Part shown: in pieces, positions 8,937 to 18,859 of the stretch | How positions within the stretch are numbered: the first letter of the stretch is position 1 | Layout: each line of letters opens with the position of its first letter | Source of the DNA: Nocardioides gansuensis | GTDB taxonomy: Bacteria; Actinomycetota; Actinomycetes; Propionibacteriales; Nocardioidaceae | Assembly (NCBI RefSeq): GCF_003076135.1 | Contig: NZ_QDGZ01000002.1 | Location: forward strand, 372,001 to 436,000 | DNA: 64,000 nucleotides | Direction of reading: 5' to 3' | Made by a program: the position numbers and the translations under genes | The notes under the pieces: model-generated | Seen by the model: the letters and a program-made list of their open reading frames with translations, nothing else | The model's database searches: none | What the model was told of the DNA's origin: nothing

Positions 8937-8971
8937 GTTTCGAGGCTCGCTTCGCTCGCACCTCAGCCACC
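8937..8971. repeat. Dispersed intergenic repeat of Nocardioides type
   Basis: GTTTCGAGGCTCGCTTCGCT and the following CGCACCTCAGCCACC resemble a short repeat recalled from Nocardioides intergenic regions (TTTCGAGGCTCGC ... CTCAACCACC). It contains the small dyad GCTCGC/GCGAGC-like core. It lies directly after the stop codon and before the terminator. Confidence 0.45.
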
Positions 8972-8976
8972 GAACA

Positions 8977-9018
8977 GCACGAAGCCCCCTCCCGGATCAC
9001 CGGGAGGGGGCTTCGTGC
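8977..9018. terminator. Strong bidirectional hairpin terminator
   Basis: A perfect 19-bp stem (arms 8977-8995 and 9000-9018) with the 4-nt loop ATCA. It lies between the convergent dehydrogenase operon and the YiaA-like gene and can serve both strands. There is no T tract on either side, as is common in actinobacteria. Confidence 0.85.
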
Positions 9019-9025
9019 GTGGTGG

Positions 9026-9313
9026 TCAGGCGATGGACTTGAAGGGGTCGTGCTCGGCGAGCAGCTTGTCGACGCGGGCCTGGTCGAGGCGGGACATGAC
9101 GGCCTGCGTCTCCTGGGCGTCCCGGACGCACTTGGCGAGCGTGAAGCTCGACGTCACGAGGAACATGGTGCCGAGGCCGAGGAAGGCGCGGATCCACGGG
9201 TCCACCGGGAGGTAGAAGACCGCGAAGATCATCGTGAGCAGGGCGACACCGAAGCTGATGCCGGCCTGGAGGTAGAAGGCGTTGGTGGTCTTGGGCTGGG
9301 TCGGAGTGCTCAT
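9026..9313 (-). CDS. YiaA/YiaB-family inner membrane protein
   Basis: 95 residues with two closely spaced membrane helices (FYLQAGISFGVALLTMIFAV and WIRAFLGLGTMFLVTSSFTL), the pattern of the YiaA/YiaB two-helix domain. The C-terminal third is charged and cytoplasmic. Function unknown. ATG 9313 is chosen because the domain starts soon after it and AAGGCT stands 6 nt upstream. Confidence 0.8.
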   Translation of the reverse strand: MSTPTQPKTTNAFYLQAGISFGVALLTMIFAVFYLPVDPWIRAFLGLGTMFLVTSSFTLAKCVRDAQETQAVMSRLDQARVDKLLAEHDPFKSIA

Positions 9314-9398
9314 GGCTGAAGCCTTCCCTGTGCCACGCGTTGCGGGATCCGGCTGCGCACCCCACCTCGGCTGAGTACGTGCGCCCAGCCGTGCCGAG

Positions 9399-9404
9399 TA
9401 GGTT
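9399..9404 (+). promoter_or_regulatory. -10 box of leaderless decarboxylase gene
   Basis: TAGGTT, 7 nt before ATG 9412. Confidence 0.55.
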
Positions 9405-9411
9405 CTCCGCC

Positions 9412-10854
9412 ATGACGGGGCACATGACACCCGAGGAGTTCCGCCGGCAGGGCCACGCGGTCATCGACTGGATCGCCGACTACTGGGAGTCGCTCGACGA
9501 GCTGCCCGTCCTCTCCAGGGTCGCTCCAGGAGAGGTACGCCGTGCACTCCCCGCCGCTGCGCCCGAGCACCCGGAGCCGTTCGACTCGCTGCTCGCCGAC
9601 GTCGACGCGATCGTCGTACCGGGGCTGACGCACTGGCAGCACCCGCGGTTCTTCGCCTACTTCCCGGCCAACTCGTCCCCGGCCGCCATCCTCGGCGACC
9701 TGCTCTCCAGCGGCATCGGCGCGCAGGGGATGATCTGGGCGACCGGCCCGGCCGTCACCGAGGTCGAGCAGGTGGTCGTCGACTGGCTCGCGCGGGCGAT
9801 GGGGCTGCCCGAGCAGTTCCTGCACGCCGCGCCCGGCCGTGGCGGGGGAGTCATCCACGACACCGCGTCCACGGCCACCTTCACGGCGCTCGTGGCGGCG
9901 ATCAGCGCGGCCACGGGAGGGCGCTCACCCGAGCAGGGACTCGGCAGCCACAGGTGGACCGTCTATGGCTCGACGCAGGCGCACTCGTCGCTGGTCAAGG
10001 CCGCGATGATGGCCGGCCTCGGCTCCGACTGCGTGCGCGGCATCCAGGTCGACCCCCGCACCCAGGCGATGGACGTGCGGGCGCTCGAGCGCCAGCTCGC
10101 CGACGACGTCGACGACGGCTTCCAGCCCCTGTTCGTGCAGGCCGCCGTCGGGACGACGTCCACCGGCGCCGTCGATGACGTGGAGGAGATCGCGATGGCG
10201 GTCGACGGGCTGGCCTGGCTGCACGTGGACGCGGCGTGGGCGGGCGTGGCGGCAGTGTGCCCCGAGCACCGCGACAGGCTCATGCGCGGCGTCCACCTCG
10301 CCAGGTCGTTCGTCACCAACCCGCACAAGTGGCTGCTCACCACCTTCGACTGCAGCGTGCTCTGGGTGCGGGACAGCGCACTGCTGACCGGTGCGCTGTC
10401 GATCACGCCGGAGTATCTCCGCAACGCCGCCACCGAGTCGGGCGAGGTCGTCGACTACCGCGACTGGCACCCGCAGCTCGGCCGCCGGTTCCGGGCGCTC
10501 AAGCTCTGGGCCGTGCTGCGGACGTACGGGCTCGAGGGGCTGCGGGCGCACATCCGCGACGGCGTCGCGCTCGCGGCGTACGTCGAGGAGCTGGTCGCCT
10601 CCGACGACCGCTTCGAGCTGGTCACGGACCGCTCGCTGAGCCTGGTGGTGTTCCGGCTGCGAGCGGGTGACGACGCGACGCTGGCCGCGATGGAGGCGCT
10701 CAATGCCTCGGGGGTCGCCTACCTCAGCCACACCCGGGTCGAGGGCCGGGCCGCGATGCGGCTGGCCGTCGGCAGCTGGCGCACGACGCGGGCCGACGTC
10801 GACCGCACCTGGGCGGCGCTGCAGGAGGCCGCGGAGGGCGTGCTCGGGGGATAG
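9412..10854 (+). CDS. PLP-dependent group II (aromatic-amino-acid type) decarboxylase
   Basis: 480 residues of the pyridoxal-5'-phosphate group II decarboxylase family (tryptophan/DOPA/tyrosine/phenylalanine type). THWQHPRFFAYFP (about 75) is the substrate-pocket signature. HVDAAWAG contains the cofactor-contacting Asp. NPHKW (about 302-306) carries the PLP-binding Lys. The usual GVIQxTASE loop reads GVIHDTASTAT, which may change specificity. The product would be an aromatic amine and CO2. Start ATG 9412 matches the leaderless -10; ATG 9424 in frame is an alternative. The next gene follows after 7 bp. Confidence 0.9.
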   Translation: MTGHMTPEEFRRQGHAVIDWIADYWESLDELPVLSRVAPGEVRRALPAAAPEHPEPFDSLLADVDAIVVPGLTHWQHPRFFAYFPANSSPAAILGDLLSSGIGAQGMIWATGPAVTEVEQVVVDWLARAMGLPEQFLHAAPGRGGGVIHDTASTATFTALVAAISAATGGRSPEQGLGSHRWTVYGSTQAHSSLVKAAMMAGLGSDCVRGIQVDPRTQAMDVRALERQLADDVDDGFQPLFVQAAVGTTSTGAVDDVEEIAMAVDGLAWLHVDAAWAGVAAVCPEHRDRLMRGVHLARSFVTNPHKWLLTTFDCSVLWVRDSALLTGALSITPEYLRNAATESGEVVDYRDWHPQLGRRFRALKLWAVLRTYGLEGLRAHIRDGVALAAYVEELVASDDRFELVTDRSLSLVVFRLRAGDDATLAAMEALNASGVAYLSHTRVEGRAAMRLAVGSWRTTRADVDRTWAALQEAAEGVLGG

Positions 10855-12939
<2,085 letters not shown>

Positions 12940-12960
12940 CGGGGCGTCGAGGAGCCGCGG

Positions 12961-13717
12961 TCAGCCGTAGTAGACCTTGGTCTCCTCGAACCTGAACCGC
13001 CAGGCCGACAGCACCGTGAACAGGACACCGAAGCCGAGCATCACCAGCGACGGCACCAGCACTGCGTCGAGGCCCCCGGACTCCAGGATCACCTTGCGAA
13101 AGCCCTCCATCGCCCAGTAGGTCGGCATTGCCGGCGCGATCGCCTGCGCCCAGCCTGGCATGGTCTCCACCGGCACCCAGGCGCCGCCGAGCAGGGCGAG
13201 GCCCATGCCACCGACACTGCCCACCGCGTTGAGCTGGTTCATGGTGCGCGCCACCGACGTGACCAGCATGCCGAAGGCGCTCAGCGACACCGCGAGCACC
13301 AGGATCAGCACGATCAGGGCCAGCCAGGACCCGGTGACCACCAAGCCGAAGAGCGGCCCCCCGAGGCCGAACAGCAGGAGCAGCTGGACGACGGTGATCA
13401 TCACGTTCGGCACCACCTTGCCGACCATGATGTCCACCGAGCTCACCGGGGTCGCCCGGAGCCGGTCCCAGGTGCCCCAGCCGTGGTCGCGGAAGAACGT
13501 GAACCCGGCGTAGCCGACTCCGAAGGCTGCGAACGCAACGGCCATCGCGGGGATGCCGAACTCCGAGCCGTTGGCGGATTCGTAGCCCTGCGCCCGAAGC
13601 GCGGTCGCGAAGAGCTCCTTCATGATGGCGACCATCAGGAGAGGGATCAGCACCACGAAGATCACGGTCGACGGGTCGCTGAGCATCACCCGGAACTCGT
13701 GGCGCATGATGGCCCAG

Positions 13718-13743
<26 letters not shown>
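12961..13743 (-). CDS. ABC-2 type transporter permease
   Basis: 260 residues with six predicted membrane helices and the ABC-2 layout: a first helix near residue 30, then an extracellular loop, then five more. The segment GGAWVPVETMPGWAQAIAPAMPTYWAMEGFR is the conserved part of drug-exporter ABC-2 permeases. It overlaps the ATPase gene upstream by 26 bp, so the two form one exporter. The substrate is unknown; daunorubicin-type or antibiotic exporters are the nearest general class. Confidence 0.9.
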
Positions 13744-14680
<937 letters not shown>

Positions 14681-14718
14681 CCGACCAGCATGGACCCCGG
14701 AGGAGCGACCCTCAACCG

Positions 14719-15303
14719 TCAGCGTGAGGTGTTGGCCGTCCGCCCGCGGGTGATCCCGACGAACGCCTGGGTGTCGTCGTCGTCGCGGTCGATGCGCCAG
14801 ACCAGGGCGACCGTGGTCGGGTCGAGGTCGGTGACGACGCGGTACGCCGTGTCCTTGCGGTGGTGCAGCCGGGCCACCGACATCGGCACGATCACGACGC
14901 CGGTGCCGGCCGCGACCGTCTCGATCGCGTCCTTCTCGTCCATCGGCGGCCAGTCGAGCTGGTCGGCGGTCGGGCGCCAGCCGCTGGGGTGTGGGCGCAC
15001 GAGCTGCTCGTCGGCGAGGTCGGCCGTGGTCAGCTCGTCGGCCGCCGCGAGGTAGTGGTCCGCGGCGAAGACCGCGACCGGCAGCTCGTCGTACAGCCGG
15101 ACGCGGTGGACGTCGTCGCGGTCGATGGGCAGCCGGACGATCACCATGTCGAGCTCGTTGAGCGCTCCAGCCTGCTCGTCCTCGGTGACCGGCACGAGGT
15201 CGAGCGGCGTGCGGGAGCGGTCGCGCCAGGCGCGCGCCCACTTGTCCGGCGTGGCGCCGGTGACGAATCCGACCCGGAACCTGCTCGCGTCGGTTGGGGT
15301 CAC
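14719..15303 (-). CDS. Stand-alone LysR-type substrate-binding domain protein
   Basis: 194 residues corresponding to the effector-binding (periplasmic-binding-like) half of LysR regulators: VGFVTGATPDKWARAW at the start, DMVIVRLP, LPVAVFAADHYLA and ETVAAGTGVVIVPMS. There is no helix-turn-helix domain, so it cannot bind DNA in the usual way. Similar short proteins occur in actinobacteria. It may sense a ligand or modulate a partner. GTG 15303 fits a leaderless start 7 nt after TAAGGT; the longer upstream reading has no similarity. Confidence 0.8.
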   Translation of the reverse strand: MTPTDASRFRVGFVTGATPDKWARAWRDRSRTPLDLVPVTEDEQAGALNELDMVIVRLPIDRDDVHRVRLYDELPVAVFAADHYLAAADELTTADLADEQLVRPHPSGWRPTADQLDWPPMDEKDAIETVAAGTGVVIVPMSVARLHHRKDTAYRVVTDLDPTTVALVWRIDRDDDDTQAFVGITRGRTANTSR

Positions 15304-15310
15304 CCGAGCG

Positions 15311-15316
15311 ACCTTA
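15311..15316 (-). promoter_or_regulatory. -10 box of leaderless LysR-domain gene
   Basis: TAAGGT on the minus strand, 7 nt before GTG 15303. Confidence 0.5.
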
Positions 15317-15343
15317 GTCGCCCAGGCCGGCAGGGGCGCCAAC

Positions 15344-15622
15344 GTGGCTTCTCTCGTTGAGCGCGCAACCACTCCCAAGGCCCCCGTGGCCCTGGCGGGC
15401 TATGGCGGTTGGTCACGACGGCTCAGTGCGTTCGCAAGGTACGGCCTCATCGCGCGTGACCAGTGCGTCCCCATCAAGGAGCTTTACGTCGCCATCGCCA
15501 ACGACAAGGGGCGGGTCTCCTTCGAGACACTGATGGCCATGAATGGCGTGCCGGGCTCGGTCAACCACGTGCCAGAAGTGACGGTGTCGCTCTCGGCGCA
15601 CCCATGGAAGGAGACCTACTGA
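15344..15622 (+). CDS. Truncated ORF upstream of the paralogue array, possible toxin C-terminus
   Basis: A 92-codon reading frame from GTG 15344 to TGA 15622; no good start signal is visible. The C-terminal 70 residues (GGWSRRLSAFARYGLIARDQ to SAHPWKETY) look like the end of a longer protein whose 5' part is missing, because the frame runs back into the promoter of the neighbouring gene. Its stop overlaps the ATG of the next gene (TGATG), with GGAAGGAG about 9 nt upstream, so the two were translationally coupled. Coupling of a C-terminal domain to a small cytosolic protein in a repeated family is typical of polymorphic toxin-immunity loci. That reading is inference and I recognise no toxin domain. 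Confidence 0.4.
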   Translation: MASLVERATTPKAPVALAGYGGWSRRLSAFARYGLIARDQCVPIKELYVAIANDKGRVSFETLMAMNGVPGSVNHVPEVTVSLSAHPWKETY

Positions 15623-16055
15623 TGTCGTCAACCTTCGTCGTCGCGACGGAACCCGGATGGAGATTCGACTCCGGCGACGTGCTTGGTGCGCTACGGCAGC
15701 GCTACGCCGCAAGACAATTTGTCCCGGATCGCGACCCAAGGAGGCTCATCGTCGAGGGGTTCCGGGACGGTTGGGAGGTGAGCGTCGACGACGAGTTGAA
15801 CGGGTTGGTCATCGATGCGCCCGCAGCGCAGATGCTGGAACTGGTGGCATGGGTGCGTGCCTACGTCCCAGCCGGGGTTGATCTCGTCGTCTACGACAAC
15901 GCCACCTTCGACGTGCGCCCGCTTCCCCCTGGCATCACCAGCAGCTTGGCGAAGACTTCTGGCCAGATGCGGCGCGTATGGAGGAACGCGCGCGTAAGGT
16001 GCCGCCGACGAATGAGGAGCGCATGCGGGCGACGAAGCCGCCTCACCTGCCTTAG
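15622..16055 (+). pseudogene. Array copy A: frameshifted member of the 148-aa paralogue family
   Basis: From ATG 15622 the frame matches the intact copies at 17009 and 17503 through residue about 106: WRFDSGDV, DGWEVSVDD, MLELVAWVRAYVP and PPGIT. Around 15950 one base is missing relative to them. The homologous C-terminus (DFWPDAARMEERARK ... EERMRATKPPHLP, stop 16055) continues in another frame. Read without the shift, the original frame runs on to 16332 into an unrelated Arg-rich tail. It is the most divergent copy and has a lower GC content than the neighbouring genes. Function unknown; a small soluble immunity-like protein is one possibility. Confidence 0.7.
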
Positions 16056-16212
16056 CATCACGATCCCGCGGGGGCGCCCACTCGCCGGCGCACACGTGGT
16101 TGCGCTTGGATCTTTGGCCGTACGATCCCGAACATCGTGTCGGCTTTCTAAGCCGGCAGCCGAGGCTCTGCGGGGCCGACTCGTTCAGCATCGTGTGTTG
16201 AGGAGTGTGGCA

Positions 16213-16617
16213 ATGGATGTTTTGCCGCAGGATCTGGTGCGGTTCGGGGACCGCTATGTCATGCCCGGCAACGTGCGATATCCAGAACACACTGTGACGC
16301 TGAGGCAACACCGGCTCCATTGCTCACGATGAAGTTCGGCGCCGTCGCCATCGCAGATCCCTGGTTCCCCGAGGTGGCGCCTGAGCAATCGCTGATCTTG
16401 CTGGGAGAAGGTGAGAAGCCGACAGTGTTGACGACCATCACCCGCACCCGAGCCGACAGCGGTCGGGTTGAGACCAAGGCCGTCGCCGCGTCCGTCGGAG
16501 ATCTCGACGAGGTCATCACATGGCAACCGCTGGTCCAGAACGAACAGCACATGCGCCTCGACTCCGACTCCGCACTCGGTGCCTTCTACGAGATCTCCGA
16601 CGGGGGATACTCCAGCC
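16213..16617 (+). pseudogene. DUF4241-like gene remnant, frameshifted and 3'-truncated
   Basis: A start ATG 16213 with AGGAG at 16201 gives MDVLPQDLVRFGDRYVMPGN. The frame breaks near 16320 (one base short) and continues as KFGAVAIADPW, VLTTITRT, AASVGDLDEVITWQPL and LDSDSALGAFYEISD. This order (an ADP motif, a beta strand, a W, then an xDSxxGxFxD-like motif) resembles DUF4241 proteins, several of which occur beside polymorphic toxins. The 3' end is lost at about 16617, where the sequence switches into an array paralogue. The assignment is by motif memory and needs a profile search. Confidence 0.5.
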
Positions 16618-16967
16618 CCTCTTCGAGGATTCCCTGCACAGCCGACTGATCGCGGAGGGGTATGGGAAGGGCTGGGTGGTCAACCTCAGCGAGGATCTCA
16701 CGACGCTCATCATCGAGGCCCCGCCGGCGCCGTTGATGGAGCTCGTTGCCTGGGTGCGCGGATTCGTTCCCGAGGAGGTGGCCCTGCAGATCTTCGACGA
16801 CCAGTACGAGTTCGAGGTTGCCCCGCTTCGGCCCGGCATCACGCCCGGAGCAGGTCCGGGCGGAGTTCTTCCCCGACGCCTGGCGGGTCGAGCAGATGAG
16901 CGCGAAGGAACCTCCGGCGCTCGAGGAGCGGATGCGGGCCGACAAGCCGCCTCACATCCAGTGGTGA
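16614..16967 (+). pseudogene. Array copy B: 5'-truncated, frameshifted paralogue
   Basis: Homology to the intact copies starts inside the gene (SLHSRLIAEGYGKGW) and runs to PLRPGIT. At about 16846 there is one extra base (acgcccggag against acgcctgag in copy C). The remaining C-terminus (EQVRAEFFPDAWRVEQM ... DKPPHIQW) is then read in another frame to the stop at 16967. The 5' part has been replaced by the DUF4241-like fragment. The last 126 bp, including the stop and the first 6 bp of spacer, are identical to copy C, so a recent duplication or gene conversion joined them. Confidence 0.7.
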
Positions 16968-16973
16968 CACGGG
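16848..16973 (+). repeat. 126-bp direct repeat, identical to 17339..17464
   Basis: The 3' ends of copies B and C match base for base over 126 bp, from GAGCAGGTCC through the stop codon and CACGGG. Copy D has the equivalent block with several substitutions. The spacers after B and C also share TCCGCCCCGAGAAGGAGCTG-like sequence up to the next ATGGGTG. Confidence 0.85.
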
Positions 16974-17008
16974 AGGCAACGGGGTTCGCCCCGAGAAGGA
17001 GCTGAGCG

Positions 17009-17458
17009 ATGGGTGGAGCTACGTACGTCGTGGTCGCGGAGGATGCGGCATGGCGGTTCGATCCCGAGGAGGTGTTCGACGCGTTGCGCGCCGGCCATCC
17101 CGGGAGGTCCTTCTGGCAGGGCCGTGACCGCCGACAGCTGAGGGCGGAGGGGTACGAGAACGGCTGGGAGGTCGACCTCAACGAGGAGGGGACGGCGTTC
17201 GTCATCCAGGCCCCGCCGGCGCCGTCGATGGAGCTTGTTGCCTGGGTGCGCGGGTACGTCCCCGACGACGTGGCCCTGCAGGTCTTCGACGACCAGCTCA
17301 CCTTCGAGGTGGTCCCGCTGCGACCCGGCATCACGCCTGAGCAGGTCCGGGCGGAGTTCTTCCCCGACGCCTGGCGGGTCGAGCAGATGAGCGCGAAGGA
17401 ACCTCCGGCGCTCGAGGAGCGGATGCGGGCCGACAAGCCGCCTCACATCCAGTGGTGA
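17009..17458 (+). CDS. Array copy C: intact paralogue of unknown function (149 aa)
   Basis: 149 residues, ATG 17009 with AAGGAG 8 nt upstream. It is a small, acidic, soluble protein without signal peptide or membrane segments: WRFDPEEVFDALR, SFWQGRDRRQLRAEGY, GWEVDLNEE, AFVIQAPPAP, MELVAWVRGYVPDDVALQVFDDQ and FEVVPLRPGITPEQVRAEFF. Alternating strand-like and helix-like segments suggest a compact alpha/beta domain. I do not recognise the family. Tandem paralogues next to a truncated coupled ORF fit an immunity-protein array, but this is inferred from context only. Confidence 0.75.
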   Translation: MGGATYVVVAEDAAWRFDPEEVFDALRAGHPGRSFWQGRDRRQLRAEGYENGWEVDLNEEGTAFVIQAPPAPSMELVAWVRGYVPDDVALQVFDDQLTFEVVPLRPGITPEQVRAEFFPDAWRVEQMSAKEPPALEERMRADKPPHIQW

Positions 17459-17502
17459 CACGGGGGAGACACGTGGGGTCCGCCCCGAGAAGGAGCTGAG
17501 CG

Positions 17503-17949
17503 ATGGGTGCAACGATGTTCGTCAAAGTCGCAGATCCCGTATGGCGGTTCGACCCTGAAGAGGTGTTCGCAGCCTTGCGCAACGCCTACGCCGGACAATC
17601 CTTCTGGCAGGGAGACGACCGCCGCCAGTTGATGGCGGAGGGTTTCGCGGACGGCTGGGAGGTCAACCTCAACGAGGAGGGGACAGCCTTCGTCATCAAG
17701 GCGCCGCCGGCGCCGTTGATGGAGCTGGTTGTCTGGGTGCGCGGATACGTCCCGGACGAGGTGACCCTGCAGATCTTCGACGACCAGCTCACCTTCGACG
17801 TGGCCCCGCTGCGGCCCGGCATCACACCGGAGCAGGTGCGGGCGGAGTTCTACCCCGACGCCTGGCGGGTCGAGCAGATGAGCGCGAAGGAACCTCCGAC
17901 GCTCGAGGAGCAGATGCGGGCCGACAAGCCGCCACACCTCCCGTGGTGA
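17503..17949 (+). CDS. Array copy D: intact paralogue of unknown function (148 aa)
   Basis: 148 residues, ATG 17503 with the same AAGGAGCTGAGCG leader as copy C. It is about 80% like copy C by eye, differing mostly in the first 45 residues (MFVKVADPVWRFDPEEVFAALRNAYAGQ). The C-terminal 50 residues are nearly the same. Divergence at the N-terminus with a conserved C-terminus suggests selection for altered recognition or partial gene conversion. Same unknown family as copies A-C. Confidence 0.75.
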   Translation: MGATMFVKVADPVWRFDPEEVFAALRNAYAGQSFWQGDDRRQLMAEGFADGWEVNLNEEGTAFVIKAPPAPLMELVVWVRGYVPDEVTLQIFDDQLTFDVAPLRPGITPEQVRAEFYPDAWRVEQMSAKEPPTLEEQMRADKPPHLPW

Positions 17950-17958
17950 CCCGAGGCC

Positions 17959-18030
17959 CTGTCACGTTTCGCCCCGAATGGAGCTCGGGAAGGGGTACCA
18001 CGACGTTCGTCACCCGGTGGGCTGACCTCG
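17959..18030 (+). pseudogene. Degenerate trace of a fifth array copy
   Basis: After copy D the spacer block recurs in decayed form (TTTCGCCCCGAATGGAGCTC against the intact GCCCCGAGAAGGAGCTGAGC). It is followed by ACGACGTTCGTCACCCGGTG, which resembles the beginning of copy D (ACGATGTTCGTCAAAGTC). No reading frame survives. Confidence 0.45.
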
Positions 18031-18041
18031 GCAAGTCGGAG

Positions 18042-18068
18042 AAGGGCCCTAGGGAGCCCAGGACCCTT
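18042..18068 (-). terminator. Probable terminator after hsp20
   Basis: A 9-bp stem with one mismatch (arms 18042-18050 and 18060-18068) and a 9-nt loop, located 20 bp past the hsp20 stop codon. Confidence 0.5.
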
Positions 18069-18088
18069 CCTTCCTTGGGCCGCCCGGT

Positions 18089-18574
18089 TCAGGCGACCTT
18101 CTTCTTCCACCGCCTCAGGACGTCGCCGAGGTGGTGGTGCCGGCTCTCCGAACCGGCGCCCAGCTCGCGCTCCTTGCCCTCGCTGATTGCGACCGAGACC
18201 TTGCGCGGCTTGGCACCCGCGGCCAGCGGCAGGGTCAGCGTCAGCACGCCGTCGGTGAGGTCCGCGGTGATCGCGTCCACGTCGACGGAGTCATCGAGCG
18301 CCAGGCGTCGTACGACCGCGTGGTGGCTGCGCTCGCGCACCACCCAGCCCTCGTCCTTGTCCTCGCGCTGCGACGAGCGCTCGGCGCGGACGGTCAGGTA
18401 GCCGTCCTCGACGGAGACGTCGACCGCGCCCGGGTCGACGCCCGGGACATCCATTTGGACGACGAAGCGCTCGTCCTCGCGCCGCACGTCCATCGGCCCG
18501 TCCCAGCCGGTCTCGCGCTCCATCGGGAAGAACGAGCCGAGACGATCGAGTGCGGTGTTCGTGTCCTGAACCAT
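18089..18574 (-). CDS. Hsp20/alpha-crystallin family small heat-shock protein
   Basis: 161 residues. The alpha-crystallin domain covers about residues 28-125: FVVQMDVPGVDPGAVDVSVEDGYLTV, then VRRLALDDSVDVDAITADLTDGVLTLTLP. It is an ATP-independent holdase in the cytoplasm. The C-terminal tail (HHHLGDVLRRWKKKVA) replaces the usual IxI motif with a basic end. ATG 18574 has a strong GGAGGTGA site 4 nt upstream. No HAIR/CIRCE heat-shock inverted repeat is visible upstream. Confidence 0.92.
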   Translation of the reverse strand: MVQDTNTALDRLGSFFPMERETGWDGPMDVRREDERFVVQMDVPGVDPGAVDVSVEDGYLTVRAERSSQREDKDEGWVVRERSHHAVVRRLALDDSVDVDAITADLTDGVLTLTLPLAAGAKPRKVSVAISEGKERELGAGSESRHHHLGDVLRRWKKKVA

Positions 18575-18666
18575 TCTTCACCTCCCGTCACGAGATGTGG
18601 ATCCCTCTCCATCTGTGATGCCGGAGGCCGCCCGGATATTCCCGCCTGGGGCGGGGAAAATGAAGA

Positions 18667-18692
18667 AAAGGCCCTGTGGAGCCAGGGCCTTT
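18667..18692 (-). terminator. Rho-independent terminator of tRNA-Leu
   Basis: A perfect 10-bp stem (AAAGGCCCTG ... CAGGGCCTTT, 6-nt loop), 4 bp past the tRNA 3' end. On the minus strand it is followed by TTCTTCATTTT. Confidence 0.8.
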
Positions 18693-18696
18693 CCAG

Positions 18697-18782
18697 TGTC
18701 CGAGGGGGGACTTGAACCCCCACGCCCTAATACGGGCACTAGCACCTCAAGCTAGCGCGTCTGCCAATTCCGCCACCCGGAC
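18697..18782 (-). tRNA. tRNA-Leu (anticodon GAG)
   Basis: 86 nt. The acceptor stem GTCCGGG pairs with CTCGGAC, followed by discriminator A. The anticodon arm reads CTAGCTTGAGGTGCTAG with anticodon GAG. The long class II variable arm TGCCCGTATTAGGGCG is typical of tRNA-Leu. The T arm is GGGGGTTCAAGTCCCCC. CCA is not encoded. Confidence 0.95.
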
Positions 18783-18859
18783 GAGTGCTGGAGAACAGTA
18801 GCAAAGCAGGGGTCCAGTTCCGGAATCGGGGTGCCCACGACGTGGGGCAGGATGGCCCC

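Noticed and set aside
16139..16157. Hairpin GTCGGCTT-TCT-AAGCCGGC between copy A and the DUF4241-like gene
   Set aside because: 8-bp stem with a G-T pair and no T tract; too weak to call a terminator in GC-rich DNA.
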